DNA of 48,795 bases from B25-G16 sp964549945 (GTDB lineage Bacteria > Desulfobacterota > DSM-4660 > Desulfatiglandales > B25-G16). The position numbers and the translations under genes are program-made. Of this stretch, positions 16,386 to 24,757 are shown piece by piece (position 1 is the first letter of the stretch; each line of letters opens with the position of its first letter). Location: NCBI GenBank assembly GCA_964549945.1, contig CAZJXD010000026.1, forward strand, positions 1 to 48,795. Direction: 5' to 3'. Under the pieces are notes generated by a model. That model had not been told where the DNA came from, did no database searches, and worked only from the letters and a program-made list of their open reading frames with translations.

Positions 16386-16810
16386 ATAAGACCAGAATTA
16401 TTGTTGATACATGCATATGGATTGAATACTTCAGGGGCTCGCCTGGCATAACTGAAGAACTGAAGATTCTCATAACTGAAGATTCCCTCGTCTTGTGTGG
16501 CATTGTCGTCTTTGAGCTTTTCCAGGGAATTAAAAGCCCCAAAGAAAGGGACATGGTTCGGAGCGATTTTGAGGCCATTCCCTATCTGGAAATGGATAGG
16601 CCTACCTGGGAGCGGGCGGCTCATCTCTCCTTGTCCTTGCGCAACAAAGGCATCACAGTGCCTCCCTCGGACTTGATCCTATCCGCTTTAGCCTTGGAAA
16701 ACGAATGCATGGTTTTTACTGAAGACGCTCACTTCGATGAAATTCCGGACATTTCCCTCTATTCCCCCAAAGCCTCCAAAATCAAGAGCCATCCCGAAAA
16801 GGAAGAATAG
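16382..16810 (+). CDS. vapC: VapC-type PIN-domain ribonuclease toxin
   Basis: A 142-residue PIN-domain toxin. The four acidic residues expected around the metal site can be placed: Asp in IIVDTCIWIEYF (near residue 9), Glu in GIVVFELFQGI (near 44), Asp in VPPSDLILSALAL (near 97) and Asp in MVFTEDAHFDEI (near 115). VapC toxins cleave RNA, often initiator tRNA or rRNA, when the antitoxin is lost. The start is GTG 16382, overlapping the vapB stop by four bases. The pair lies directly upstream of the CRISPR-Cas locus. Confidence 0.9.
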   Translation: MNKTRIIVDTCIWIEYFRGSPGITEELKILITEDSLVLCGIVVFELFQGIKSPKERDMVRSDFEAIPYLEMDRPTWERAAHLSLSLRNKGITVPPSDLILSALALENECMVFTEDAHFDEIPDISLYSPKASKIKSHPEKEE

Positions 16811-17133
16811 GCCTTTGGATTTGCTTTTTGTCTAATAACACACTTATTTTTCTTGTTAATACTGTAAAATTATAGTAGAAAAACCTCATCCATTGTTAAT
16901 TTAACCTATCTCACAATTCAAGTGAAACTACGATTCCATCTCTCTTCATCAGACAAGGCTCGAAGCAGCACGAACGCTTTCAAGTTCAATCGGCTGCTCA
17001 CCAAGACGAACCGTTGACTTAAAGATCATTAGCTTGTTTATCTTCGCATCAAGTGTCTCCATTACCGAGGCATACAATAGGCAAGAGCCAAAAGGTAAAC
17101 AATCGGCAAATCAGAAGAGCCTATTATCGAAAA
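16811..17133. other. Gap between vapC and the CRISPR-Cas locus
   Basis: No intact gene is visible. The left half is AT-rich. A possible sigma-70 promoter facing cas5 is TTGACT (17014-17019), 17 bases, then TTTATC (17037-17042); this is weak evidence. The stretch probably once held promoter or coding sequence belonging to the cas3 relic that starts at 17134. Confidence 0.3.
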
Positions 17134-17285
17134 ATGACCTGCGAGTACTACGCACATTCGCTTGAAGGAAGGCCTCCTTCAGAGTGGCAACCCCTTGAGG
17201 AACATATTTAGAAGTCGCAACAAGCTTTTTGGAGCTTTTAGGAGATCTTAAGAACTTCAGAGAATGGAGGGAATATTATGAATGA
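17134..17285 (+). pseudogene. Relic of the 5' end of a canonical type I-C cas3
   Basis: ATG 17134 opens a frame that reads MTCE then YYAHSLEGRPPSEWQPLEEH before a stop at 17209. This is the hallmark N-terminus of type I Cas3: the AHS of the HD domain, then a Trp-Gln-Pro-Leu segment and EEH. One frame over, directly after EEH, the reading LEVATSFLELLGDLKNF runs on to a stop at 17283-17285, overlapping the start of cas5. Type I-C cas3 normally lies exactly here, just before cas5. The rest of the gene is gone, and a different, complete cas3 sits further on at 21245. I infer deletion or replacement of the original cas3. Confidence 0.65.
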
Positions 17286-17955
17286 AGAATATTCGATAGC
17301 ATTTGAGGTAGCCGGGCCAGCGGCGATGTTTACGCGGCCGGATACGGGATCTACACCTATCTCGTATCCCGTTCCAACCTTTTCTGCCGCCAAGGGTATG
17401 TTCGAAGCGGTCGCATGGTTACCCCACGCATACATTCAGCCCACGAAGGTCGAAATATGCAGGCCGGTTCAGTATCAACGATATGTGACTAATTACGGGG
17501 GGCCTTTGCGTAAGCCAGGCCAACTGAGGGACAAGACATCATTTCAGCTTATTGCAACCATTTTGGTTGATGTCTGTTACCGTATTTACGGAGAAGCTCA
17601 GGTCAAGAAAACGAGTAGCCGTGGAAAGGACGACCCAAGATGGAGGAAAAGACGTGGAACCAAAGACTACTATGCAATCCTGAGAGATCGCTTTAATACA
17701 CGTCTGGAAAAAGGCCAGACATACTACACTCCTTGCTTGGGTTGGAAGGAGTTCGTGCCCAACTATTTTGGGCCATTGCGCGAAGGGACTAAGAGGGAGC
17801 TGAGCATTGATGATATTGTGATACCCTCATTTCTGCGCTCGATGTGGGAACAACGCCAACTGAAACCTGAATACGTCCAGGATTGGCGAATCGTGAAAGG
17901 CGTGGTGTCATACATACACCAAACTCCAACGGAGGAAGAACTCAATGCTGAGTGA
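17278..17955 (+). CDS. cas5c: Cas5, type I-C (pre-crRNA endonuclease / Cascade subunit)
   Basis: A 225-residue RAMP protein. The N-terminal FEVAGPAAMFTRPDTG, then ISYPVPTFSAAKGMFEAVAWLP is the Cas5d/c signature. The later segment RLEKGQTYYTPCLGWKEF matches the family's GQ-x-PYLG-REF region. In type I-C, Cas5 replaces Cas6: it cuts the repeat RNA and holds the 5' handle in Cascade. The catalytic Lys-His pair known from other I-C Cas5 proteins appears here as Lys129-Asp130 (GTKDYYAIL), so the His may be replaced or shifted. AATGGAGGGAATATT gives a good ribosome binding site before ATG 17278. It overlaps cas8 by 11 bases. Confidence 0.9.
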   Translation: MNEEYSIAFEVAGPAAMFTRPDTGSTPISYPVPTFSAAKGMFEAVAWLPHAYIQPTKVEICRPVQYQRYVTNYGGPLRKPGQLRDKTSFQLIATILVDVCYRIYGEAQVKKTSSRGKDDPRWRKRRGTKDYYAILRDRFNTRLEKGQTYYTPCLGWKEFVPNYFGPLREGTKRELSIDDIVIPSFLRSMWEQRQLKPEYVQDWRIVKGVVSYIHQTPTEEELNAE

Positions 17956-20242
17956 AACATGGCGATTACTGCAGGCATTAGAACGAAGCGATATTAAACT
18001 GGTTCGTAAACACAAACGAGTGCAGACGCCTGGGCGCACATCGCCTTGTTTGCGCGTATGCCTTAACAAGAACGGAAAGGTCGCTTCAGTTCAAGATATT
18101 GATGATGAAGACTGGCCATTATGGACGGTGATGGAAGGAAACCAGAGCAGTTTCCCCGTTATACGCGTTCAAGAACCCCTCCTCCATATGGAGCGCGGCC
18201 ACGATGGATGGACTAGGCTGGGTTACGATGAGAAAGGCTATCGTCGACGCCCACCTGCTGATCACATCCGCCGAAGAAACCTGGAAGAATTATTAAAAAG
18301 CATTAGGGTAAATGCACTTTCAGATAAAGCTAAAACTCTATGGAAGAGACTAAGAGATCAAAAAGCCGAGGAATTGGCGGACTGTGTCAAGCATGATGAT
18401 CTAAAGTTGAAAACAGTGCAATTATTTGCAGACCGTTTTAAACAAGCGGCGCAGGTACCAGAGGCACTCCTTAGAGAGGTAGCAGAGAAAGCGATGGAAA
18501 GTTTACGCCAAGGCCATCTCACGGCTATCGATGCTGTAGAGCAGTTAGTTGTCGGCAAAGGACCGCCCAATGAACAAGGGAAGCTCTCTGCAGTTAAAAT
18601 CCAGCTTGCTTTTGACATTGAGGAAACGGAAGACGATGCTACTCGCCTCTATAGCAAGAGAGTGAAAAACCTTCTCATTGAGGTGCTGCCGCAAGATCCT
18701 TTTTGGAAACGCGTTTCTGTGAGACAAGGTCAACCAGCAATGACAGGGATAGACGCCCTAACAGGGCAGCTTGACCAATTGGAGAAGAGAACCTTCCCAA
18801 AAGTTGACCTTCCAGTTCCTGCGGTGGCCCGCCGAGGAAAAAGGATTGGTCGCAAGCCATTCCCTTTGGTCTCCATGTTCAGTGAAGCACGCTGCAACAT
18901 CCGATATGGAATGACGGATGCTCGTGTGTTTCCGCTGGCACAGACTCGAGCTACTCACCTAAAGGAGGCATTGGAGGAAATCACAGCCGATCACCGGCGG
19001 GAAAAAACTTGGCAACATGTTGCAAGCGGTCGGTTCGAGATACGAAACGGGCGCAAAATCGAAAGACCGGACCTGCTTATTGCGTATGTAGAAGAAAAAC
19101 CTATGCTTGACGTGAAGACTGCAGGGTATTTCGGCCAAGGCCAATCCGTCACCGAATCGAAGTTTGAAGTGGACGCTGCAGCTGTTTGTGAAGCTCTTAG
19201 AGGTATAGCTCGTGAGAGGCCCAATTCAAGACTCAATCTGTTTCTGATTCGAGAAGTTTCTAAAGGGCAAGCCCAAATTGTTCTAGCAGAATCCCCAACA
19301 GTAGAGGATGTGCTGAATGCGGCGGTACGCTGGCAACGAGCTGTGCAAAATATACCTGTAGTTACGCTTTATCTGCAACCAGGTAAAACACCTGATAATA
19401 AGGATATCCCCGAGGTTAGGGATGCCCGACCTCTGGCCCCATATCCCGATCAAGTTGTGCGACTTTTATCTAATCAGTGGGTCCGTGACGGCTCTTCACC
19501 AAAAGACTCAAGGGGAAGGACGGTTAAGGCTACCCATGAAGTTGTTGGACCTGACCTGGGAGAAGTACTGGCTTTAATGCTAAGGACGGAGGGAAAATGG
19601 AAGCCAGCGGCGAGTAGAATGCTCGATCTTCTAATTCGCCGCGTGGGTCCGCTGTTGATCGGAGTCTTCGGGGCCAAGCACGCATATGTTCCACGTCATG
19701 CTCAGGGAGAGCGGGAACCGTTTTTTAATTACGTGCGCGAGTCACGTGAAAGCGCACTGCGAGCGGTGGCAATACTTGGAATTCTATTGGATGCGTTTGA
19801 GTCCAGAAAGGAGGAATACATGAAAGAAGCGCCCTATCAAGTCGGTCAAGTCCTGTCGCTGGCAGATACACTACATAAGGACTATTGCATTGTGGTCAGA
19901 AAGGGGCAGTTGCCCAATTCACTCATTGGAACGTCGCTTATGCGACGAGCGTTGGATAATCCGGCCGCCGCACTGGCTGACCTAAGCGAACGGATTATAG
20001 AGTACATTCGATGGGCAAAGACTGCCCAGATATCACAAGATTGGCCAGAGAATGACCAGCGAAGAATTGCTATAAACGAAGCCCGGAAGAGGCTACGCCA
20101 ATACCAGCTGATTGCTGACAGACTTGGTGCCTGCGATTTACCGATAGAATGCGATGACGTAATGAAGGCTAAAGTTCTGCTGGGGTTCTTGGCATTGCCT
20201 CCTTCTGAAGAACAAACCTATGAAGGAAAGGAGAATAACTAA
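17945..20242 (+). CDS. cas8c: Cas8c (Csd1) large subunit, oversized
   Basis: A 765-residue large Cascade subunit, which in type I-C recognises the PAM and helps recruit Cas3. Position between cas5 and cas7 and the start (LSETWRLLQALERSD, then WPLWTVMEGNQSSFPVIRVQEPLL) support the call. The similarity I can see is otherwise modest. The protein is clearly longer than the usual roughly 560-650 residues of Csd1, and residues 100-250 are highly charged and may be an insertion. The last 140 residues form a separate all-helical domain with its own internal start at 19820 (Cas11c). It overlaps cas5 by 11 bases and its TAA overlaps the ATG of cas7 by one base. Confidence 0.85.
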   Translation: MLSETWRLLQALERSDIKLVRKHKRVQTPGRTSPCLRVCLNKNGKVASVQDIDDEDWPLWTVMEGNQSSFPVIRVQEPLLHMERGHDGWTRLGYDEKGYRRRPPADHIRRRNLEELLKSIRVNALSDKAKTLWKRLRDQKAEELADCVKHDDLKLKTVQLFADRFKQAAQVPEALLREVAEKAMESLRQGHLTAIDAVEQLVVGKGPPNEQGKLSAVKIQLAFDIEETEDDATRLYSKRVKNLLIEVLPQDPFWKRVSVRQGQPAMTGIDALTGQLDQLEKRTFPKVDLPVPAVARRGKRIGRKPFPLVSMFSEARCNIRYGMTDARVFPLAQTRATHLKEALEEITADHRREKTWQHVASGRFEIRNGRKIERPDLLIAYVEEKPMLDVKTAGYFGQGQSVTESKFEVDAAAVCEALRGIARERPNSRLNLFLIREVSKGQAQIVLAESPTVEDVLNAAVRWQRAVQNIPVVTLYLQPGKTPDNKDIPEVRDARPLAPYPDQVVRLLSNQWVRDGSSPKDSRGRTVKATHEVVGPDLGEVLALMLRTEGKWKPAASRMLDLLIRRVGPLLIGVFGAKHAYVPRHAQGEREPFFNYVRESRESALRAVAILGILLDAFESRKEEYMKEAPYQVGQVLSLADTLHKDYCIVVRKGQLPNSLIGTSLMRRALDNPAAALADLSERIIEYIRWAKTAQISQDWPENDQRRIAINEARKRLRQYQLIADRLGACDLPIECDDVMKAKVLLGFLALPPSEEQTYEGKENN
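19820..20242 (+). CDS. cas11c: Cas11c small subunit from internal start within cas8c
   Basis: Inside cas8c, ATG 19820 is in frame (codon 626) and is preceded by AAAGGAGG at 19807-19814, five bases away, a very strong ribosome binding site in the middle of a gene. Translation from it gives a 140-residue, mostly helical protein (MKEAPYQVGQVLSLADTLHK at the start). In other type I-C systems the small subunit Cas11c is known to be made from an internal start at the 3' end of cas8c. Several copies line the target strand in Cascade. The sequence here shows the site directly; actual production is inference. Confidence 0.8.
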   Translation: MKEAPYQVGQVLSLADTLHKDYCIVVRKGQLPNSLIGTSLMRRALDNPAAALADLSERIIEYIRWAKTAQISQDWPENDQRRIAINEARKRLRQYQLIADRLGACDLPIECDDVMKAKVLLGFLALPPSEEQTYEGKENN

Positions 20243-21255
20243 TGAACACGGAAAAGACACAAGACAAGATAACTATTCCTAGAGCAACAGGGCTGCTCGT
20301 TATCGTTGTTGAAAACAGCAATCCTAACGGCGATCCCGATCAAGAGAGTGATCCGCGACACCGCAGCCATGATAACCGCGGCATGATCACAAGTGTGTCC
20401 TTCAAACGCAAACTTAGAGATTTAGTTCTTCGAACAGACGAGGTGGTCTGGCCAAAGGTTGCCGGAGAATTCGGGATTGAGGAAAGTAACGGATCTTGGA
20501 AAAAGGGTGATTTAGAGTTCGATATCTTAGAACGCCGTAACATCAAGCGCGCTGACGTGAACAAGCTATTGAAGAATGATAATGAGTTTCAGCATTTTAA
20601 GAGACTATTCTGGGACGCCCGCGTTTTTGGTAACACATTCTTGGAGGAAGGAGTTTCTGACACAATTCGTTCAGGAGTAGTTCAATTCGGTCTTGCGGTT
20701 TCTGTGTCGCCCATTCGGGTGCACAGGCTGACTAAGACAAAGCTGGCACCTGCCCAGAGTGGCCGTGAAGGAGAACAAGGACCTTCACGCGGAATGGCTC
20801 CATTGGCACATCGAGTCGTTGAGCATGGCGTATATGGGATGCCATTTTTTATTAATCCTACTGGCGCAAAAGGAAAGCGCGGGACAGGCTGTACCCCTCT
20901 TGACATCGCGTTGGTTCTAAAGCTCATTCGCTATGCCTATCCGCATACTAAGTCTGACATTCGTCCGTTTGTTGATGTCAGGTACGCTTGGTATGCCGAG
21001 CATGAGGATAATTTGGGTTCTTTCTCCGAGTTTGAGTTCATTGACAAGTTGAGCCCAAGGCGTAAGGGAGGAGATACGGAGAAGCCATCTGTAAGTGGTG
21101 TCCCGCTTGACGAGCAGTATAATGTACCCACAAAATTGCCCAGTGAAGGGGACACCAAGTTCCGAGGTAAATTAAAGAATGACAAGTTGTATGATCTCTG
21201 CATTGAACTGCCGGAATGGTGCGATCAACTCAAGGAGAAAAATAGTGTTGCCTAA
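20242..21255 (+). CDS. cas7c: Cas7c (Csd2) Cascade backbone subunit
   Basis: A 337-residue RAMP protein of the Cas7/Csd2 type. The diagnostic segment ENSNPNGDPDQESDPRHRSH, then NRGMITSVSFKRKLRD corresponds to the NGNPNGDPD and TDVCLKRKIR segments of Csd2. Further on, RLFWDARVFGNTF and GVVQFGLAVSVSPI match the conserved D-x-R-x-FG and Q-x-G motifs. Multiple copies coat the spacer portion of the crRNA. AAAGGAG at 20227-20233 precedes the ATG, which shares its A with the cas8 stop (TAATG). The gene overlaps the cas3 start by 11 bases. Confidence 0.95.
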   Translation: MNTEKTQDKITIPRATGLLVIVVENSNPNGDPDQESDPRHRSHDNRGMITSVSFKRKLRDLVLRTDEVVWPKVAGEFGIEESNGSWKKGDLEFDILERRNIKRADVNKLLKNDNEFQHFKRLFWDARVFGNTFLEEGVSDTIRSGVVQFGLAVSVSPIRVHRLTKTKLAPAQSGREGEQGPSRGMAPLAHRVVEHGVYGMPFFINPTGAKGKRGTGCTPLDIALVLKLIRYAYPHTKSDIRPFVDVRYAWYAEHEDNLGSFSEFEFIDKLSPRRKGGDTEKPSVSGVPLDEQYNVPTKLPSEGDTKFRGKLKNDKLYDLCIELPEWCDQLKEKNSVA

Positions 21256-23527
21256 TGATCCACTACTGGCACATAGCCCACGACGCGGAATTTCGGCGCA
21301 GAGCTATCTCGAGCATGTTTTAAAGGTTCGTAATGAGGCACTACGCAATGCGCTAAACGCTGCTGCATTTTATACAGGCGACCGTGACGCCTTTGTTGGC
21401 TGGATAGAAGCTGCTGCCTTGTATCACGATCTGGGCAAACTTGATGCCGCAAACCAGGCAGTTCTACAAGAAAACTCGCGAAAGCCTCTACCGATTGCTC
21501 ATGATGATGCAGGCGTGGCCGAACTCGATAAGCTTGGACGGCTGGAGGCAGCGGTTCTATCATTCGGACATCATGCAGGACTGTTCAGCCAAAGTGAAGA
21601 ATTGGCGAAACAAGGGCGACCGTTCAGGCAATTGAAACGAACCACGCCAGATGGTGAGAAAGTGGCTGATTACGTTGATCGAAAAATGGGGGTCTACGAA
21701 AGCCTCCATCTGGCGGCAGGTTGCCAAAAGCTAACACGAGTTGAACCATCAAGGCAACTGCATATATGCGGATTTACCCGCCGCATTGCTCTTTCCTGCC
21801 TTGTGGACGGAGATTACGGAGACACTGCTCGCCATTACGGCAATGAGGTTGAGACACCAAAAGTGGAATACCGATGGCGAGATCGCTTCACGGCTTTACA
21901 GCATTACGTGGACGGGCTACCGGAGGGAAAGAGGGAGCGCGAGAAGGCACGCAACCGCTTGCGAAAACGGATGTTTGAGGTTTGTCGCGACGCTCCACAC
22001 GATCCTCCAATTCGCACCTGTGATGCGCCTGTGGGTAGCGGCAAGACAACAGCAGTGATGGCACATCTGCTGCGCGTTGCGGCAGAACGAAAACCTCAAC
22101 TGCGCCATATTATCGTGGTTCTTCCTTATACGAACATCATCACCCAATCGGTTGAGGTCTATCGCAAGGCGCTGGTGTTGGACGGGGAACGTCCAGAAGA
22201 TGTGGTGGCTGAACATCATCATCGAGCGGACTTCGCTGATTTGCACCTGCGCCAACTCGCCACCCTGTGGGAGGCTCCGATCATCGTCACTACAGCTGTG
22301 CAGTTCTTCGAAACGCTGGGCAGCCATCATCCGGCGAGATTGCGGAAGCTACACGAACTGCCCGGCTCGGCCGTCTTTATTGACGAAATGCACGCGGCGA
22401 TTCCGTCGCATCTATGGCCGCAGATGTGGCGGTGGCTAAAAACCTGGACAGGTGACTGGGGAGGATATTTAGTGCTGGCAAGCGGTTCCCTGCCGCGATT
22501 CTGGGAATTGGATGAATATAAAGCACTCATTTGCGGCAGAGATAAGAAATCCATGGCTCAAGTGCCGGATTTAGTTGTTGACGACTCTCTTCGCGTTGAG
22601 TTGAAGAAAACGGAAGAACGGCGAGTTATCTATCGGCGGCGGCTAGAAGACGCTAATGCACTTGATTGCCAAGGGGTCGTGGACTTTGTCGTTAGGAAGG
22701 AACCGGGCCCGCGGCTTCTCATAGTGAATACAGTCCAGACTGCCGCTGTTATTGCCCGAGCAATGCGTGAATCAGGGCACGATGTGCTGTACCTTTCAAC
22801 ATCCCTTGCTCCGGCTCACCGGGACTTAATCGTGGATAGAGTGAAGCTGCGACTTCTAGATAAGATAGAGAACTGGACGCTTGTCGCTACGAGTTGTGTC
22901 GAGGCGGGGATGGACTTCTCCTTTCGAACTGGATTTCGAGAACGCTCATCAACGGCAAGCCTTATCCAGATAGGAGGGAGAGTTAGTCGAGGCGATGAAT
23001 TTATCGATGCTGAAGTTTGGGACCTTCTTCTTCGTGACGACCAGTTTCGCTACAACCCAGTCATGACAATCTCGCGCCAAGCTTTAGACCGTTTTGCACT
23101 GGATGAATTAAACCATATGCCTCCAGCTGAGTTGGCAACCACAGCGATGAGGCGCGAATGGACCTCTGGCGCTGAAGAGAAAGCTCAACAACTGATCAAA
23201 GACGAGAATCGAATGGAATACCCGAGCGTGTCGAAAGAAATTCGAGTTATAGATACTGACACTCGCACGGTTATCATTGATAAGTCTCTGGCTGAAGCCA
23301 TCCGAAACCATGAAAAGGTGTCCAGAATAGAACTTTCGAGATATAGCGTTCAGATTTGGGCAAGCAAGATCGATAAGCTCGCATTAGAACCTATAACTCG
23401 CAATAGACAATCGAGTGATTCGGAGCTTTATTTCTGGAGCTACGACTATGATCCTGATTTCCTTGGATATATGGAGGGTGTGCTGAAGATGGAGGATTTC
23501 ATTAAATCGGGTGGAGCTGTTATTTGA
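21245..23527 (+). CDS. cas3: Cas3 HD nuclease-helicase
   Basis: A 760-residue interference nuclease-helicase. The HD domain carries AHS (residues 9-11), the HD pair in LYHDLGKLD (about 61-62) and GHHAGL near 105. The helicase has Walker A in APVGSGKTT (about 264), the DExH box in FIDEMHA (about 380), LASGSLPRFWE (motif III) and GGRVSR (motif VI). All core catalytic motifs are present. GTG 21245 was chosen because AAGGAG at 21232-21237 lies seven bases before it; a frame open further upstream would run deep into cas7. In type I-C, cas3 is normally first in the operon, but here it follows cas7 and a relic of another cas3 precedes cas5. Confidence 0.93.
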   Translation: MLPNDPLLAHSPRRGISAQSYLEHVLKVRNEALRNALNAAAFYTGDRDAFVGWIEAAALYHDLGKLDAANQAVLQENSRKPLPIAHDDAGVAELDKLGRLEAAVLSFGHHAGLFSQSEELAKQGRPFRQLKRTTPDGEKVADYVDRKMGVYESLHLAAGCQKLTRVEPSRQLHICGFTRRIALSCLVDGDYGDTARHYGNEVETPKVEYRWRDRFTALQHYVDGLPEGKREREKARNRLRKRMFEVCRDAPHDPPIRTCDAPVGSGKTTAVMAHLLRVAAERKPQLRHIIVVLPYTNIITQSVEVYRKALVLDGERPEDVVAEHHHRADFADLHLRQLATLWEAPIIVTTAVQFFETLGSHHPARLRKLHELPGSAVFIDEMHAAIPSHLWPQMWRWLKTWTGDWGGYLVLASGSLPRFWELDEYKALICGRDKKSMAQVPDLVVDDSLRVELKKTEERRVIYRRRLEDANALDCQGVVDFVVRKEPGPRLLIVNTVQTAAVIARAMRESGHDVLYLSTSLAPAHRDLIVDRVKLRLLDKIENWTLVATSCVEAGMDFSFRTGFRERSSTASLIQIGGRVSRGDEFIDAEVWDLLLRDDQFRYNPVMTISRQALDRFALDELNHMPPAELATTAMRREWTSGAEEKAQQLIKDENRMEYPSVSKEIRVIDTDTRTVIIDKSLAEAIRNHEKVSRIELSRYSVQIWASKIDKLALEPITRNRQSSDSELYFWSYDYDPDFLGYMEGVLKMEDFIKSGGAVI

Positions 23528-23549
23528 ATAAAAGAAAGGACGCGACACC

Positions 23550-24128
23550 ATGTCTACTAATCAAAAGCCCGAATCCCTCATTCCACCCCACGGCGGGTAC
23601 CGCGATCTGCAATCCTATCAGATGGCGGAGATTGTTTATGACGGAACAGTTGTGTTTTGTGATCGTTTCATTAGCCGCCGCTCTCGCACCCATGATCAGA
23701 TGGTGCAAGCAGCGCGAAGCGGAAAGCAAAACATCGCCGAAGGCTGTATGGCCTCCGGCACCTCTAAGAAAACGGAGCTCAAGCTCATTGGGATAGCGCG
23801 GGCGAGTTTAGAGGAATTGCTGTTGGATTTTCAGGATTATCTCCGCCAACACGAGCTACCTCTTTGGGAGAAGGAACATCCAAAAGCGCGGGAAGTGAGA
23901 GCGCTTTGCTATAGAAAAAATAGGTCTTATACGACTTATAGGACATATATTGAGGAGTCTTCTCCTGAGATTGCGGCCAACACCATAATCTGCTTGATTC
24001 ACCAGAGCAACTACCTTCTTGATCAACAGTTGCGGGCTTTAGAGAAAGAGTTCTTGAAAGAGGGCGGCTTCACGGAAAGGCTCTATCGCACCCGATCTCA
24101 GGTGCGCACCAGGGGCAAAGCTGCATGA
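23550..24128 (+). CDS. Four-helix-bundle (23S rRNA IVP-like) protein inside the cas operon
   Basis: A 192-residue protein of the four-helix-bundle family related to 23S rRNA intervening-sequence proteins, in the longer form with a C-terminal suffix domain. The motif HDQMVQAARSGKQNIAEG, then SKKTELKLIGIARASLEELL is diagnostic. The N-terminal IPPHGGYRDLQSYQMAEIVY marks the longer subgroup. Related bundles (Avd) bind RNA and assist reverse transcriptases in diversity-generating retroelements, but no such element is seen here. The gene sits 22 bases after cas3 and overlaps the cas4 start by ATGA, so it is fully embedded in the operon. It is not a standard cas gene; its function is unknown. Confidence 0.88.
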   Translation: MSTNQKPESLIPPHGGYRDLQSYQMAEIVYDGTVVFCDRFISRRSRTHDQMVQAARSGKQNIAEGCMASGTSKKTELKLIGIARASLEELLLDFQDYLRQHELPLWEKEHPKAREVRALCYRKNRSYTTYRTYIEESSPEIAANTIICLIHQSNYLLDQQLRALEKEFLKEGGFTERLYRTRSQVRTRGKAA

Positions 24129-24757
24129 ACTACACTGAAGAAGACCTCATTCCCCTCTCCGCAGTACAGCACGTTATGTTCTGCGAGAGGCAGTGTGCGC
24201 TCATCCATGTGGAGCAGTTATGGGATGAAAACCTTTTTACTGCGCAAGGACGTATCATGCACGAGCGGGTACATGATATGGACCGGGAGTCGCGCGGGGA
24301 TGTCAGGATCGAGCGAGGTCTACCCCTTCGATCCCTCAGGCTGGGATTAATCGGCAAGGCAGATGTAGTTGAGTTTCACCGAACCGAAAGCGGCACATGG
24401 CAGCCTTTTCCTGTGGAGTATAAGCGGGGCAAGCCGAAACCTGATGATTGCGATAAGGTGCAGCTCTGCGCCCAGGCCATGTGCCTTGAGGAAATGCTTG
24501 ATATGAATGTGTCATGCGGCGCTCTTTACTATGGAAAGACCAGGCATCGTCTGGACGTGACCTTTGATCAATCCCTGCGTGAAGAGACGGAAAAGGCGGC
24601 CAGAAAAGCCCGGGAAATGATCCGGGATGGGGTGACACCGAAGGCAGTTTACACCAAGAAATGCAAGAGCTGCTCGCTTCAGGTTCATTGTATGCCCAAG
24701 CTTTCAAAAAAGCGGTCTGTGAAGACATACCTGACCAGAATGGTTGAAGAGCCATGA
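24125..24757 (+). CDS. cas4: Cas4 (RecB-like Fe-S exonuclease)
   Basis: A 210-residue adaptation nuclease. Cys20 (VMFCERQC) and the C-terminal cluster CKSCSLQVHC (about residues 180-190) supply the [4Fe-4S] ligands. The RecB-type nuclease core shows His in MHERVHD, Asp in LIGKADVVEFH and the E-x-K pair in PVEYKRGK. Cas4 trims prespacers and selects those with a correct PAM before Cas1-Cas2 integration. The start overlaps the stop of the four-helix-bundle gene, and its stop overlaps cas1, both by ATGA. Translation of the adaptation genes is therefore coupled to that unusual gene. Confidence 0.95.
   Translation: MNYTEEDLIPLSAVQHVMFCERQCALIHVEQLWDENLFTAQGRIMHERVHDMDRESRGDVRIERGLPLRSLRLGLIGKADVVEFHRTESGTWQPFPVEYKRGKPKPDDCDKVQLCAQAMCLEEMLDMNVSCGALYYGKTRHRLDVTFDQSLREETEKAARKAREMIRDGVTPKAVYTKKCKSCSLQVHCMPKLSKKRSVKTYLTRMVEEP

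Noticed and set aside
23550..24128. A diversity-generating retroelement suggested by the four-helix-bundle gene
   Set aside because: No reverse transcriptase, template repeat or variable repeat is present in the window.
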